From Bdellovibrionales bacterium (lineage in GTDB: Bacteria > Bdellovibrionota > Bdellovibrionia > Bdellovibrionales > JAMPXM01): a stretch of DNA of 64,000 nucleotides. Numbering within the stretch: the first letter of the stretch is position 1; the number at the start of each line of letters is the position of its first letter. Below, piece by piece: positions 8,762 through 18,667 of this stretch. The DNA is taken from positions 496,001 to 560,000 of the forward strand of contig JADJOF010000003.1 in NCBI GenBank assembly GCA_016713885.1, read 5' to 3'. A program made the position numbers and the translations under genes. Under the pieces are notes generated by a model. That model saw only the letters and a program-made list of their open reading frames with translations, did not search any database and was not told the DNA's origin.

Positions 8762-9797
8762 CGGGCGGCGTTCACGTTAAATTCAGAACCACCGGTGAGC
8801 TCGGTATCGCCTGTCGCGACGCGATTGATCCAATCGGCTGTTGTGACCGGTGCTTCGTCGGGCACCGCGTGGACGACGCCATTGAAGAGCGCAAGACTGC
8901 GGCGAGCCGACTTCTTGATGCGTGCCCAGGTCGTCATCTGATCCTTTTTAAGCGGTTCATCGTCGCCATCGGCGATCACCATATGCACGTTGTCCAGTTT
9001 GGGCGCGAGTTTCTTTAAGTTGAAATCACGAACGGCACGAACCAGGTGGAAAACTGCTTTTTATATGTCAGCGGATTGATCCCATCGGGTGTGCGCTGCA
9101 CGCGAACGAAGAGATAGTTTTCGTAAATTGAGTTGTAGAAGGAATCATACCAGTAGTCCTCGCTCTGGCAGAGCCATGGGTTCAGCCAGCCGTAGAGCGC
9201 GCAGGTGGCGCTTTCCCACAGGCGAACACCAGAGAGCCACTGTCTGAGCTGCTGCCCTGAAGGGTCGTAGGTATCCAGCGGCACAACAAGGGGTGAGAGG
9301 AGGAGGAGGTGGTCGGTCTGTTTTGGATGAGTGAGTGCAAACTGTGTTGCGGCAGCAGCGCCGTAAGAAAGCCCGACGACCGTGACGGGCTTTGTGATGT
9401 GGAAATGTTGAAGAACGGCATCGATCTCGTTTGCAAGATCATTGAGGCTGAGGCCGCGCTCAAGGAACTCCGGCGCTGGCGTGCGTTCGTTGCCGGCGAG
9501 AGCCAGGCTTTCAGGTTGAGCCGAGAAACTCATTTTGATGACAGTGATGTCAGATTGGGCGAGCTGTTCAGCAACGGGATTCCAGCGCGAGATGTCGTAG
9601 ATCAAACCGTTTAAAAGGATGACGACGGGTCGATCGGCACTGGCGCGATGAATTTCGGCGTAGACAGGGCGCCCGTCGTTCTGAGTTTGGTCAGGAGAAA
9701 AAAGTGCCGTGCGGCTGTGCGCCGGCAGGGCCACGGCGAGAACAGCAATACTGAGAACCGCGACAAGAGAGAGCAGATGGCGACGCAGATGGCTCAC
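8758..9797 (-). pseudogene. Exported alpha/beta hydrolase, frame interrupted near 9050
   Basis: Secreted or periplasmic alpha/beta-fold hydrolase of unknown substrate. A signal peptide (about residues 1-28, ending PAHS) precedes the fold. The nucleophile elbow is GLSYGAA (Ser144). The acid and histidine lie in a different frame downstream: VIADGDDEP and FNGVVHAVPDE. The two frames join if the T run in the coding strand (AAAA at 9050-9053 on the plus strand) has one more base, giving KKQFFHLVRAVRDFNLKK. As given, the first frame stops at 9015. This is either a one-base sequence error or a real frameshift. ATG 9797 is preceded by AGGAGGTCCTCGTGAGCC-like sequence. Confidence 0.8.
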
Positions 9798-9894
9798 GAG
9801 GACCTCCTTTTGTTCGGGTCAGGTATCCTCGCGGCACGGTGCGAAAGGCAAGGGTTGTCATGAATCAGAGCTGTGTTACCGGCTCAATAGAGCT

Positions 9895-11379
9895 TTAGCT
9901 CTTGTGACGTTGCAGGCGAACCAGAAGTTCGCGAACGGCCTTCTCTTCAATTTGCGACCTCGCCGAGAGCACATCACTCACATAGTCCGGGCGACGCATG
10001 CCGACCAGAACCGATGTGATCTGTGGGATCGACGTGTAAATCGAGATGCAGCGTGCAGATAGCGTGGGTTCCTCTTTGAGTTGAGCGGCCAGAGTGTCGA
10101 GCTGCTCAATGAGAAGAATCGCACGTGAGTTTGCAAGGCATTCAAGGTCTGACGTCACAAGATCAAGAAGGCGAGAGATGGCGTTTTCATATTGCACTCG
10201 CCAGCCCTGTGCTTCCGCCGGGACGCGGGCCATTGCCGAACGAATCGAAGGATAGATCTTGGTGAGCGAGAAATCGCGCCACGCCAAAACATCGCTCAAC
10301 TCAGCAAGCGGCTCGCGAAGTTCGTGAGCCCAGCGAACACCCTGCGGGGGGTCTTTGGGTTTAAACGGATGATCGCGCTCAAGTTCAATTGCGCGTCCCA
10401 GAGCTGCGTGCAGCTCGCCTTTGATAAAGACGGGGTCATGCGTGCGGAATGCGGCAAGGCGCACGACGCGGCTCTCACGAAGACTGTTGAGGGGACGATT
10501 GGTGAGAATTCCAAGATCGACTTTTTTCGCGGCGGCAAGAAGTGGTTCGCCGTCCTGCTGGGGAAAGAGAAGCGGGTTTGACTCAAAGATATTGAAAGGG
10601 AATTGGATCACCGAAAAGTGATGGTCGTCGCCACCAGCAGCTTCCTTTGCGACGTCGAGTAATTTTTTAAGGGAGACGTGGGTGGACTGATTTTCGGGTT
10701 CTGGAAATCCATTTGAAGAAACGCCGTAAAAGCGAATGCGTCCGCGCTGCACTTCGCTTTCCAAATGTTTAAATGCATTCATCATGCGCTTGTAGAAGAG
10801 CTTCCGCGCGTCGATGTTCTTGCTTGAGGCTTTGAAGAACACTTCAGGATTGTGAATCAAAACGCCATCGATCGTGTCGACTTTAAGCCGCTCAAGCGAC
10901 TGCGTGATGGAGAAGTTCAGGTACCCTGGTGAAACCGAGTGCCACGTGTCGTTCGGAAGTTCGATGACGTCGGGCCAGAGCTCGCCGCGTTCTTTAAGGC
11001 GTTTGGCCTCTTGCAGAGTGGCGCCTTGGATGAAGCCGGCCTTGGTGATGAGGCAGAGCTCGTCGCGTTTGACTTGGCCGCCGTTGATAAGATCGAGAAC
11101 CACGCTGCCAATGAGGCGCTCGCTTGAACCGTCGGTGTAGTTAAAGCTTGTGTCGATCAGATTCGATCCCATCAGAATTGCTTGCTTCAGGGCCTCGCGG
11201 TGATCGGGATCGTGCTCGTGAATGCGGTATCCGCCAAAGCCAATCCGCGACACCATGAGCCCGGTGCGGCCGAGTTTTGCTGGGGGCAGGTTCAAATGAG
11301 GTGTTTCACTCGTTTTGAGCCGATCAAAAAATCGTTTTGTGCCTGCGACTGTCGCCGCAGAAGGAGCGTGTTGAGACAT
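9895..11379 (-). CDS. Aldo/keto reductase with long C-terminal extension
   Basis: NAD(P)H-dependent oxidoreductase of the AKR superfamily. The first 340 or so residues carry the AKR pattern: KLGRTGLMVSRIGFGGYRI, Asp76 and Tyr81 in NLIDTSFNYTDG, Lys113 in LITKAGF and the His in GVLIHNPEVF, which form the catalytic tetrad. At 494 aa it is about 150 residues longer than usual; the extra helical C-terminal part ends with the cofactor-region motif TSVLVGMRRPDYVSDVL, so the extension is inserted before the true AKR C-terminus. It starts 12 nt after acs on the same strand, probably in one operon. Substrate unknown. Confidence 0.85.
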   Translation of the reverse strand: MSQHAPSAATVAGTKRFFDRLKTSETPHLNLPPAKLGRTGLMVSRIGFGGYRIHEHDPDHREALKQAILMGSNLIDTSFNYTDGSSERLIGSVVLDLINGGQVKRDELCLITKAGFIQGATLQEAKRLKERGELWPDVIELPNDTWHSVSPGYLNFSITQSLERLKVDTIDGVLIHNPEVFFKASSKNIDARKLFYKRMMNAFKHLESEVQRGRIRFYGVSSNGFPEPENQSTHVSLKKLLDVAKEAAGGDDHHFSVIQFPFNIFESNPLLFPQQDGEPLLAAAKKVDLGILTNRPLNSLRESRVVRLAAFRTHDPVFIKGELHAALGRAIELERDHPFKPKDPPQGVRWAHELREPLAELSDVLAWRDFSLTKIYPSIRSAMARVPAEAQGWRVQYENAISRLLDLVTSDLECLANSRAILLIEQLDTLAAQLKEEPTLSARCISIYTSIPQITSVLVGMRRPDYVSDVLSARSQIEEKAVRELLVRLQRHKS

Positions 11380-11391
11380 GTGCCCCTATTG

Positions 11392-13339
11392 TCAGGGGCT
11401 AAGCCGCCCGTTGACAAGGTCCTGCACGACCGAAGGATCCGCTAAAGTGCTGGTATCGCCTAGAGTCTCCATGGCGATGGGGTCTAGTCCAGCCTCGGCG
11501 ATCTTTCTCAGAATTCGCCGCATGATCTTGCCTGAGCGTGTCTTTGGAAGACCTGGTGCCCACTGGATTTTATCGGGCGCAGCAATTGGCGAAAGATGGT
11601 GTCGAACATGGGCAACGAGCTCTTTTTTTAATTCAGGGCTTGGTGTTTTGCCGGCCTTCAGCGTGACGTAGCAGTAAATGCCCTGACCCTTGATATCGTG
11701 TGGAAAGCCGACGACGGCCGCTTCCGCAACGGCGGGGTGGGCGACCAGTGCACTTTCAATCTCGGCCGTGCCGAGGCGGTGGCCAGCGACGTTCAGCACA
11801 TCGTCAACGCGACCGGTGATCCAGTAGTAGCCATCGGCATCGCGCCGGCAACCATCGCCGGTAAAGTAGTAGCCCGGATAAGTAGAAAAGTAAGTTTGTT
11901 CAAAGCGTGGGTGGTCGCCATAGACTGTCCGCATTTGCCCAGGCCACGAGTCCCGAAGGCAGAGATTGCCTGAGGTTTCACCGTGAAGCTCAACACCCTT
12001 GTCATCGACAAGAAGCGGAAGGATTCCAGGGAGTGGCTTTGTCGCCGATCCTGGTTTTAGATCGAAGGCATTGGCAACGGGTGAAATCAAAATCCCGCCG
12101 GTCTCGGTCTGCCACCACGTATCGACAATCGGGCACCGGCCGTCGCCGACATGGTCGTAGTACCAGAGCCATGCTTCAGGGTTGATCGGTTCACCCACGC
12201 TTCCGAGGAGGCGCAGTGTTTTGCGCGATGTTTTTTTAACTGGCGCTTCGCCTTCGCGCATCAGGGCGCGAATAGCAGTGGGTGCCGTGTAGAGTACAGT
12301 CACTTTATGTTTGTCGACGACTTCCCAAAGCCGCGACGCTGTTGGGTAGGTAGGGGTTCCTTCAAACATAACGGTGGTCGCACCATTGGCGAGCGGGCCA
12401 TAGACGATGTAGCTATGACCTGTGATTCCAGCCGACATCCGCCGTGCACCAGTAGATGTCGTCGTCTTGCATATTGAAAACCAGATCATGGGTGTAGGCG
12501 ACCCACGCGAGGTAGCCGGCTGTCGTGTGCAGAACGCCTTTTGGCTTATTGGTTGAGCCCGAGGTGTAGAGCATGAACAGAGGATCTTCGGCCGACATCT
12601 CGGTGGGCGTGCAGTCAGTCGGTTGAGATTTTGAAACGACCTCGTACCAAAGATCGCGAGGGGCGGTCATTTTTGCGGTGCCGGGGCCATGTTGAATGAC
12701 CAACACGTGGCGCACGGTGGGGGCTCCAGGGAGCTCGGCCAGATGCTCAATGGCCTCGTCGACATTGAGCTTGAGCGGAATGTGTTTTCCTCCGCGCAAG
12801 GATTCGTCAGAGGTGATGATGAAGTCACTCTGGCTATCAAACATGCGATCGGCAATGGCATCTGGACTAAAGCCGCCAAAGACCACCTGGTGAATAGCGC
12901 CGATTCGCGTGCAGGCGAGCATCGCATACGCGGCTTCGGGGATCATCGGCATGTAGATGGTGACGCGGTCGCCGCGTTTGACGCCGAGAGATTTAAGAGT
13001 GTTGGCAAAGCGACCAACTTCGCGAGCAAGCTCTTTATAAGTGATGTGTCGAGATGGTGTTGCCGGATCGTCGGCTTCCCAGAGAATCGCGACCTTATCG
13101 CCTTTTGTAGCCAGGTGTCGATCGATGCAGTTATAGGACACGTTGAGGGTACCACCGGCGTACCATTCAACTGAGACAGGAGAAGTAAACTGAGTTTTCT
13201 TGAGCGTGGTCCACTTTTTAAACCAGCTCAGACGATCGCCGATGTGAGTCCAATAAGCGTCAGGGTTGGTGTCAAAAAGATCTTGTAACGTTTTGAGACG
13301 AGCGGCGCTGTGATTGTCGGTTTGAATGAGTTCTCTCAT
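11392..13339 (-). pseudogene. acs: Acetyl-CoA synthetase, frame interrupted near 12426
   Basis: AMP-forming acetyl-CoA synthetase (acetate + ATP + CoA). Reconstructed length of about 649 aa matches the family. N-terminal ACAS motif YNCIDRHL, P-loop-like TSGSTNKPKG, core YWCTADVGW then ITGHSYIVYGPL, WWQTETGG, and the C-terminal PKTRSGKIMRR whose Lys is the usual acetylation site are all present. The frame breaks at codon ...DVGW/ITG, where TGGAATC appears in place of TGGATC: one extra A (TT at 12426-12427 on the plus strand). Everything else is intact, so a sequencing error is likely. ATG 13339 has AGAGG just upstream. Confidence 0.9.
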
Positions 13340-13505
13340 ACCTCTAGCGAACCCCAGAGTGGAGTAAACACTCAAGACGCAATGTATAACTGCGCCTAAA
13401 TAAAACGCCGGTTTCACTAGGGCGTGAGCCTATTTCAAGGCGTAAAAAGCCGATCTCCGATTGGGACGGTGAGGACTGTTGGGAGCTCTTAAAACTGTGA
13501 TCTGT

Positions 13506-14027
13506 CTAATTGATCTCGACCGTGGTTCCGCCGACAGCGATGCCAAATCCATCGACCCCTTCAAGATCGAGGTCGAAGGCAAGTGAGCTGTTTTGTTTCA
13601 GAAGCTGCAACATGAGGATACTGCGTCCCAGGCGAGCATCGACTGTGAGGTATGTGCCAAGAAATGCACGGGGATCGCCTGAGTCCATTGGAACCGATGC
13701 TGTGCCTTTGACATGAATGGACGGGCCAAAAGAGATGCGAGGAAAAACAACCGGCGTGCCAAGAACGACACCGACACGTTGGCTTGTTGTTTGACCATCC
13801 TGTTGGTTGGTGCAGGTGATGTCGCCCAGACCCGAGATTTTTGAGTAACCAATTAAAATTTGGATGTCGGTTCCGCGCGCATCAAATTCGAGTTTGCAAA
13901 CCCATGGTTTCGTCGAAGCCTCCGCGTTGTTCGGCGCAAAACTAAGTCCAAAGATGAGCGAAATCCCTATGGTGATAAGACCGAGATGCGAGATGCGGCT
14001 AATGGCGCTGGACGACGAAGTCGACAC
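13506..14027 (-). CDS. Exported protein of unknown function
   Basis: About 173 aa with a signal peptide (hydrophobic LGLITIGISLIFGLSFAPNNAEA). The mature part contains two cysteines (WVCKLEF and DITCTNQ), a beta-rich pattern and Gly-rich stretches such as GIAVGGTTVEIN at the C-terminus. A GTG start at 14027 is preferred because GGAG lies 7 nt upstream and the signal peptide then begins correctly; the open frame extends to 14237 without a plausible start. I do not recognise the family. It is probably periplasmic or outer-membrane associated. Confidence 0.7.
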   Translation of the reverse strand: MSTSSSSAISRISHLGLITIGISLIFGLSFAPNNAEASTKPWVCKLEFDARGTDIQILIGYSKISGLGDITCTNQQDGQTTSQRVGVVLGTPVVFPRISFGPSIHVKGTASVPMDSGDPRAFLGTYLTVDARLGRSILMLQLLKQNSSLAFDLDLEGVDGFGIAVGGTTVEIN

Positions 14028-14247
14028 GTGACACTCCAAGGGTTGATCCAATTTGGTGGGTGGTTCTAGTCCCTTTTCTATAGAAGAGAAAGGGAATCGG
14101 AGGTGAGCAAAAGGTTTACTCGCCGCAGCCACTTGTGGGGAGTCGTTATATTCGATCTGAGATAGTGGGATTTGAAGATTGTTCCGATTTTCGAGGATTT
14201 CAGGTTCCGTAAATGCTTTCGATCGTCCGAGAGCCATACTGGCACAG

Positions 14248-14269
14248 CAGCTTCCGGCGCCGGAAGCTG
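14248..14269. repeat. 22-bp perfect palindrome downstream of hisS
   Basis: Arms CAGCTTCCGGC (14248-14258) and GCCGGAAGCTG (14259-14269) abut without a spacer. It lies between the hisS stop (14300) and the start of the exported-protein gene. No T tract follows on either strand, so it is not a standard terminator. It could be a hairpin, operator or repeat unit; only one copy was noticed. Confidence 0.6.
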
Positions 14270-14299
14270 TGGTGTGTCGAAGCGTCGTGAGTGCTCTGA

Positions 14300-15547
14300 T
14301 CAGTTATCAGTATCAAGGAGTCGATTGCTGAGTTCGCTCAGCGCAATCGACTCTTGAGTACCCGTTTTTAACCACTTCACTTGTGCGACCCCTGCTGTCA
14401 GCTCATTTGAGCCGATAATCACGGCGGCACGGGCGCCGATTTTGTCAGCGCGTTTCATGCGTTTAGCGAGATTGCCTGAATAGCCGATGTCAGTTTTAAG
14501 GCCTGCGGACCGAAGCTTTTCTGAGAGCAAGATCGCAGCTTGTTCGGCCTCATCACCCAAGGGGACAATCGCAATTGGCTCGGGCGAAGCTGGAAGGTCA
14601 GGTAAAAGTTCGGCCAGGCGATCGATGCCAAAGGCCCAGCCAACGCCAGGAGTCTGTGGTCCGCCAAGATCTTTAATCAGGCCATCGTAGCGTCCGCCGG
14701 CAAGGACTGCGTTTTGAGATCCCAGCGCATCGGTCGTAAATTCAAAGACCGTGTGGCAGTAATAGTCGAGTCCGCGCACCAGGTTATCGTCGATGATAAA
14801 AGGAATCTCGAGGGCCTTTAGGCCGATGAGGACGGCATCGAAAAATGCTTTGGCTTCAGGCGTGAGCGAATCGGAAAGTTTAGGAGCTGAGGCCACGACG
14901 TTTTTGTCGCCGGGGTCTTTTGAATCCAAAATCCGAAGTGGGTTATTCTCGAGCCGCCAAAGTGAATCTTGCGAGAGTTCAGATTTTCGCGTGTTTAAGT
15001 AGCCAACAAGTTTGTCGCGGTAGGCAGCGCGCGAGGCTTCATCTCCGATGGTGTTGAGGTGAAGGGTGATCGATCCCAAAACCCCCAACTCCTTGAGAAT
15101 GCGATAGCCGCAGGCCAGAACCTCAAGATCGGCTTGAGGTTTTTCGACGCCAAGAAGCTCAACGCCAAACTGATGAAACTGACGGTAGCGACCTTTCTGC
15201 GGGCGCTCATAGCGGAACATGGGGCCACGGTAAAAAAGCTTGAGCGGCGTGAGCTGACTCATGCCCTCTTGAATGAAGGCGCGAGCGACCCCGGCCGTGC
15301 CCTCAGGGCGAAGCACCAGTTCATCTCCGCCCAGATCCTTAAACAAGTACATTTGCTTTGAGACGATGTCGCTTGTGTCGCCTAAGCCTCTTTTAAAAAG
15401 GCCAGCGGGCTCGAGAATCGGCGTTTGAATCTCTTCAAAGCCGTAGAGTTCAACCACGCGGCTTGCCGTCGTTTCAATGAAGCGGTGGCGTTGGTTAGCG
15501 TCTTGAAAGAGATCTCGGGTTCCGCGAACGGTTTGAAGCTGGCTCAT
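14300..15547 (-). CDS. hisS: Histidyl-tRNA synthetase
   Basis: Class II aminoacyl-tRNA synthetase charging tRNA-His in the cytoplasm, about 415 aa. It begins SQLQTVRGTRDLF, with motif 1 region ELYGFEEIQTPILEP and motif 2 MFRYERPQKGRYRQFHQFG. The histidine-A signature LVRGLDYYCHTVFEF follows, with motif 3 GVGWAFGIDRL. The anticodon-binding domain occupies the last 90 or so residues. ATG 15547 gives the canonical start; the open frame extends 63 codons further without family similarity. It diverges from pdxJ with only 67 bp between starts. Confidence 0.97.
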   Translation of the reverse strand: MSQLQTVRGTRDLFQDANQRHRFIETTASRVVELYGFEEIQTPILEPAGLFKRGLGDTSDIVSKQMYLFKDLGGDELVLRPEGTAGVARAFIQEGMSQLTPLKLFYRGPMFRYERPQKGRYRQFHQFGVELLGVEKPQADLEVLACGYRILKELGVLGSITLHLNTIGDEASRAAYRDKLVGYLNTRKSELSQDSLWRLENNPLRILDSKDPGDKNVVASAPKLSDSLTPEAKAFFDAVLIGLKALEIPFIIDDNLVRGLDYYCHTVFEFTTDALGSQNAVLAGGRYDGLIKDLGGPQTPGVGWAFGIDRLAELLPDLPASPEPIAIVPLGDEAEQAAILLSEKLRSAGLKTDIGYSGNLAKRMKRADKIGARAAVIIGSNELTAGVAQVKWLKTGTQESIALSELSNRLLDTDN

Positions 15548-15614
15548 GCATTTAGATTTAGCCCGATGCGATCGCGATTGTCGAGTGTGCCTTAAAAATG
15601 CGATACAGGGCCTT

Positions 15615-16337
15615 ATGACAAAGCTCTCGGTGAACGTGAATAAGCTTGCGACCATTAGAAACTCGCGCGGTAAGAACAATCCCGATGTGCTTGCGTGGGC
15701 AAGCCGAATTGAAAGCTTTGGCGCACATGGCATCACAGTTCATCCGCGGCCTGACGGACGGCATATTCGGTTTTCCGACGTCCGCTCTTTGAAACCACTG
15801 GTCAGGGGGGAATTCAATATTGAGGGCTATCCGGAGCCCGCGTGGCTAGAGCTTGTCAAAGAGGTGTCTCCTCAACAGGCGACATTGGTGCCGGATCCTC
15901 CTGATGCGCTGACGTCGAGCGCCGGTTTTCGGGTGAGTGAGTCACTTGACCTTTTGCGTGAGTCTGTTCGTTTTTTAAGCGGAATTCGCGTTTCCGTTTT
16001 TGTCGACCCGACCGATTTTTCTCAATCCGATGCGGGACTTTTGGCCTCGATAGGTGTTGGCCGTATTGAGCTGTACACGGAGCGCTATGCTGAAACTTTT
16101 GGCGGCCCCGAGGCCGGTTCTGTTTTAAGGGGATATCAGCAGGCGGCGAAGTGGGCACGAGCTGCGGGGCTTGGCGTGAACGCTGGTCACGATTTGAATC
16201 TTTTGAATCTCAGGGCGTTTCAGCAGGCGATTCCAGAGCTCGATGAAGTCTCAATTGGGCATGCGCTCATCTGCGACGCGCTGGAGCTTGGGATGGAGGA
16301 AACGGTGCGCCGCTATCTCAATTCACTTTCATCTTGA
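15615..16337 (+). CDS. pdxJ: Pyridoxine 5'-phosphate synthase
   Basis: Last step of DXP-dependent vitamin B6 synthesis: condenses 1-deoxyxylulose 5-phosphate with 3-amino-2-oxopropyl phosphate. The 240-aa TIM barrel starts LSVNVNKLATIRNSRG and has the family motifs HGITVHPRPDGRHIR, EFNIEGYP, ISVFVDP-like RVSVFVDP, ELYTERYAE, and GLGVNAGHDLNLLNL, then EVSIGHALICDAL at the C-terminus. The start at 15615 matches homologues; the frame is open upstream to 15546 but that part overlaps hisS. The feoAB pair follows on the same strand. Confidence 0.95.
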   Translation: MTKLSVNVNKLATIRNSRGKNNPDVLAWASRIESFGAHGITVHPRPDGRHIRFSDVRSLKPLVRGEFNIEGYPEPAWLELVKEVSPQQATLVPDPPDALTSSAGFRVSESLDLLRESVRFLSGIRVSVFVDPTDFSQSDAGLLASIGVGRIELYTERYAETFGGPEAGSVLRGYQQAAKWARAAGLGVNAGHDLNLLNLRAFQQAIPELDEVSIGHALICDALELGMEETVRRYLNSLSS

Positions 16338-16381
16338 GAAAGCCAGTGGTCGGAGCCCGAGGCTTCGAGTAGGCTTGCGGT

Positions 16382-16717
16382 ATGGTCGATTCCGCTCGTA
16401 ACTTAAACCGACATATCAATTTGGCCGACTATCTACGCGAAAAGCGCGGGCCTTTGTCGCAGTCGACGGAGATGACGATTGTGGACGTTCAGGCTGTTGA
16501 GGACGGAGAGATCCCTCCGCCATCGGGTCGGCCTGATGGTTTGGCGGGTCGGCTTGGTGATTTTGGATTTCGCACCGGTGAGAGAATCGAGTGGCTTGGC
16601 CAGGCTCCGTTTGGAGAGCCGTATTTTTTCGTTGTTCGCGGAGCGACGGTCGCGCTGAGACTGGAAGAGGCAAAGCGCCTGAAAGTGACGCTGGAAGTGA
16701 CGACGGATTCACCATGA
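16382..16717 (+). CDS. feoA: FeoA-domain protein
   Basis: Small cytosolic SH3-like protein that supports FeoB. The FeoA core is in the second half (LAGRLGDFGFRTGERIEWLGQAPFGEPYFFVVRGATVALR), with its usual RLxxxGFxxG and VRG..VALR pattern. The first 45 residues are an extension relative to the typical 75-aa FeoA. The stop overlaps the feoB start in ATGA (16714-16717), so the two are translationally coupled. Confidence 0.85.
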   Translation: MVDSARNLNRHINLADYLREKRGPLSQSTEMTIVDVQAVEDGEIPPPSGRPDGLAGRLGDFGFRTGERIEWLGQAPFGEPYFFVVRGATVALRLEEAKRLKVTLEVTTDSP

Positions 16718-18606
16718 AGCTTCTTCTCGTCGGCTCTCCCAATTCTGGAAAAACCACACTTTTTAATCGCCTCACTGGAATTGGTGCGAAGACCGTGAAC
16801 TATCCCGGCTCAACGGTCGACCTCTTGGTTGGTCACTGGGGCAAGCACACCGTGATTGACTCCCCAGGGATTTATTCTCTTGAGCCCCGCTCGCTTGATG
16901 AAGAAGTGACCTTAAAAGCGATCGCTGCAGAAAAGCCCGACGTGATTCTACTTGTCGTCGATGCGACACAGCTTGAGCGGCAGTTGGTGCTGGCACTACA
17001 GTTGATTCGCTCAGGACGCCCAGTTGCCATTCTGGTGTCGATGCTTGATCTCTTAAAGGGTGAGGGACTTCAACTTTCTCTCGACCGGCTGCGCCTCGAG
17101 CTTGGTGCTGCGTGTTTGGCGGTTTCAACCGGAGTGTCCGTTGAAACGGGCGCGATCGATGTGGATGAATTCGAAAAAGTTCTTCTTCAGACGGCCGAGA
17201 GCTCGGCTGCGCGAGTCGTTGCCGACAGCTCATCAATGAGCATGGCGACCGACGACTGGGGCAGGGCCGCGGAAATTAAAAAAAATGTTCTTCAACCACT
17301 TTCTCAGCCGCTCGGAGAGACATCAGTGAGGAGTGGAGGCGTCGTTCAATCGGCGCGCAGTCGAACGCGAGTGATTGACCGTTTCGCGCTTCATCCTCTT
17401 TTAGGGCCACTCCTGTTTTTACTGACGATGGGTGGGCTTTTCGCGTCGATCTACTGGGTCGCAAGTCCGTTGATGGAGCTTGTCGACGGCGGCTTTGGTG
17501 CGCTGAATGGCTGGGTACTTTCGTTTGCACCAGAGAACCTTTTTGTCCGTTTTCTTTCTGAAGGTATTTTGGCGGGAGCGGGGGCCGTTCTTGTTTTTGT
17601 ACCGCAGATTTTCATTTTATTTATGGGCGTGATCGCACTCGAGGACTCCGGATACCTTGCGCGCGCGGCTTCGATTGTGGATCGTCCGCTGCGGGCATTG
17701 GGGCTTGGTGGTCGGTCGTTTGTACCGCTGCTCTCAGGTTTTGCGTGTGCGGTTCCAGCGATGCTGGCCAGTCGAACGATCAATTCGCGCCGTGAGCGGT
17801 TTCTCACGCTGTTTATTTTGCCGCTGATGAGCTGCTCGGCCCGCCTGCCTGTTTACGCGCTTTTGATTGGATTTTTATTTCCGACTTCTTCGGGTCTCGC
17901 GGGGCTGACACTGGCGTTGCTTTATTTTGGCAGTATCATCGCTGGCGCTGTTGCAGCACTTTTGGCGGGACGACTGGGGCTTTTTAAAGGCGAGCGCGCG
18001 TTCCTGCTTTTGGAGCTTCCGGTTTACCGTGTGCCAAAACTGCAGGTTGTTTTTAAACAGGCGCTTCTGCGTACGCAGTCCTATGTGCGCCGAGCCGGGC
18101 TTGTGATTTTGGGGCTTTCAGTTGTGATCTGGGTGGGAACGACCTTTCCTGACTATCAGAATCCCGATCAAGGAGAACGCCTAGAGCGGAGTTATCTGGG
18201 GCGGACTGGGGCGCTGATTTCGCCGATTTTTGAGCCGATGGGAGGAGACTGGCGGACCGGGGTGGGGCTTCTTTCTGCGTTCGCAGCTCGCGAGGTGTTT
18301 GTTTCGACAATGGCCGTGCTCTTTCATGTGACCGACGCCGAAGAGGAGGGCATGCGCGCGGGGCTGCTTGAGCAAATGCGGATGGCAAAGACTGATTCTG
18401 GTCGAGCGCTCTTTACGGTTTCAAGTGTGGTTGGGCTCTTAATATTCTTTGTTGTGGCGCTTCAATGTCTGTCCACATTTTCAGTTGCAGGTAAAGAGTC
18501 TGGGAGCTGGCGTTTCGCGTGGGGACAGCTCATTGCGTTCAATGTCATTGCCTATATTTTAGCCGTTGCTGCCGTTCAGGGGTTACGCTACCTCGGTTTT
18601 TCTTAA
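16714..18606 (+). CDS. feoB: Ferrous iron transporter FeoB
   Basis: Inner-membrane Fe(II) transporter with an N-terminal G domain. G1 is GSPNSGKT (residues 7-14), G3 is DSPG (49-52). The G4 position reads SMLD (109-112) where FeoB proteins normally have NxxD, so the guanine-contacting Asn is Ser. The membrane part starts about residue 230 and has the two Gate regions (FVPLLSGFACAVPAMLASRTI; FILPLMSCSARLPVYALLI) with the conserved Cys residues, and AAREVFVSTMAVLF near the end. About 630 aa is shorter than E. coli FeoB (773), as in many bacteria. No FeoC follows. Confidence 0.94.
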   Translation: MKLLLVGSPNSGKTTLFNRLTGIGAKTVNYPGSTVDLLVGHWGKHTVIDSPGIYSLEPRSLDEEVTLKAIAAEKPDVILLVVDATQLERQLVLALQLIRSGRPVAILVSMLDLLKGEGLQLSLDRLRLELGAACLAVSTGVSVETGAIDVDEFEKVLLQTAESSAARVVADSSSMSMATDDWGRAAEIKKNVLQPLSQPLGETSVRSGGVVQSARSRTRVIDRFALHPLLGPLLFLLTMGGLFASIYWVASPLMELVDGGFGALNGWVLSFAPENLFVRFLSEGILAGAGAVLVFVPQIFILFMGVIALEDSGYLARAASIVDRPLRALGLGGRSFVPLLSGFACAVPAMLASRTINSRRERFLTLFILPLMSCSARLPVYALLIGFLFPTSSGLAGLTLALLYFGSIIAGAVAALLAGRLGLFKGERAFLLLELPVYRVPKLQVVFKQALLRTQSYVRRAGLVILGLSVVIWVGTTFPDYQNPDQGERLERSYLGRTGALISPIFEPMGGDWRTGVGLLSAFAAREVFVSTMAVLFHVTDAEEEGMRAGLLEQMRMAKTDSGRALFTVSSVVGLLIFFVVALQCLSTFSVAGKESGSWRFAWGQLIAFNVIAYILAVAAVQGLRYLGFS

Positions 18607-18616
18607 GCCGACGGCC

Positions 18617-18634
18617 CTGACACAATCCTGACAT
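18617..18634 (+). promoter_or_regulatory. Candidate Pho box upstream of the pst-pho operon
   Basis: Two 7-mers, CTGACAC (18617-18623) and CTGACAT (18628-18634), repeat with the 11-bp period of PhoB sites (consensus CTGTCAT). The pair lies 34 bp upstream of the pstC ATG, within the 60-bp gap after feoB. A CATATC at 18643-18648 may be the -10. PhoB is encoded five genes downstream, consistent with autoregulation. Only one pair of half-sites is present and each differs from consensus at one or two bases. Confidence 0.5.
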
Positions 18635-18667
18635 CGTTAAAACATATCAGGCTGTATCTTGGCCGCA

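Noticed and set aside
9015..9053. Programmed -1 frameshift in the alpha/beta hydrolase gene
   Set aside because: The TTTT run would allow a slip, but no slippery heptamer plus downstream structure is evident and similar one-base lesions occur in unrelated genes, so error or mutation is simpler.
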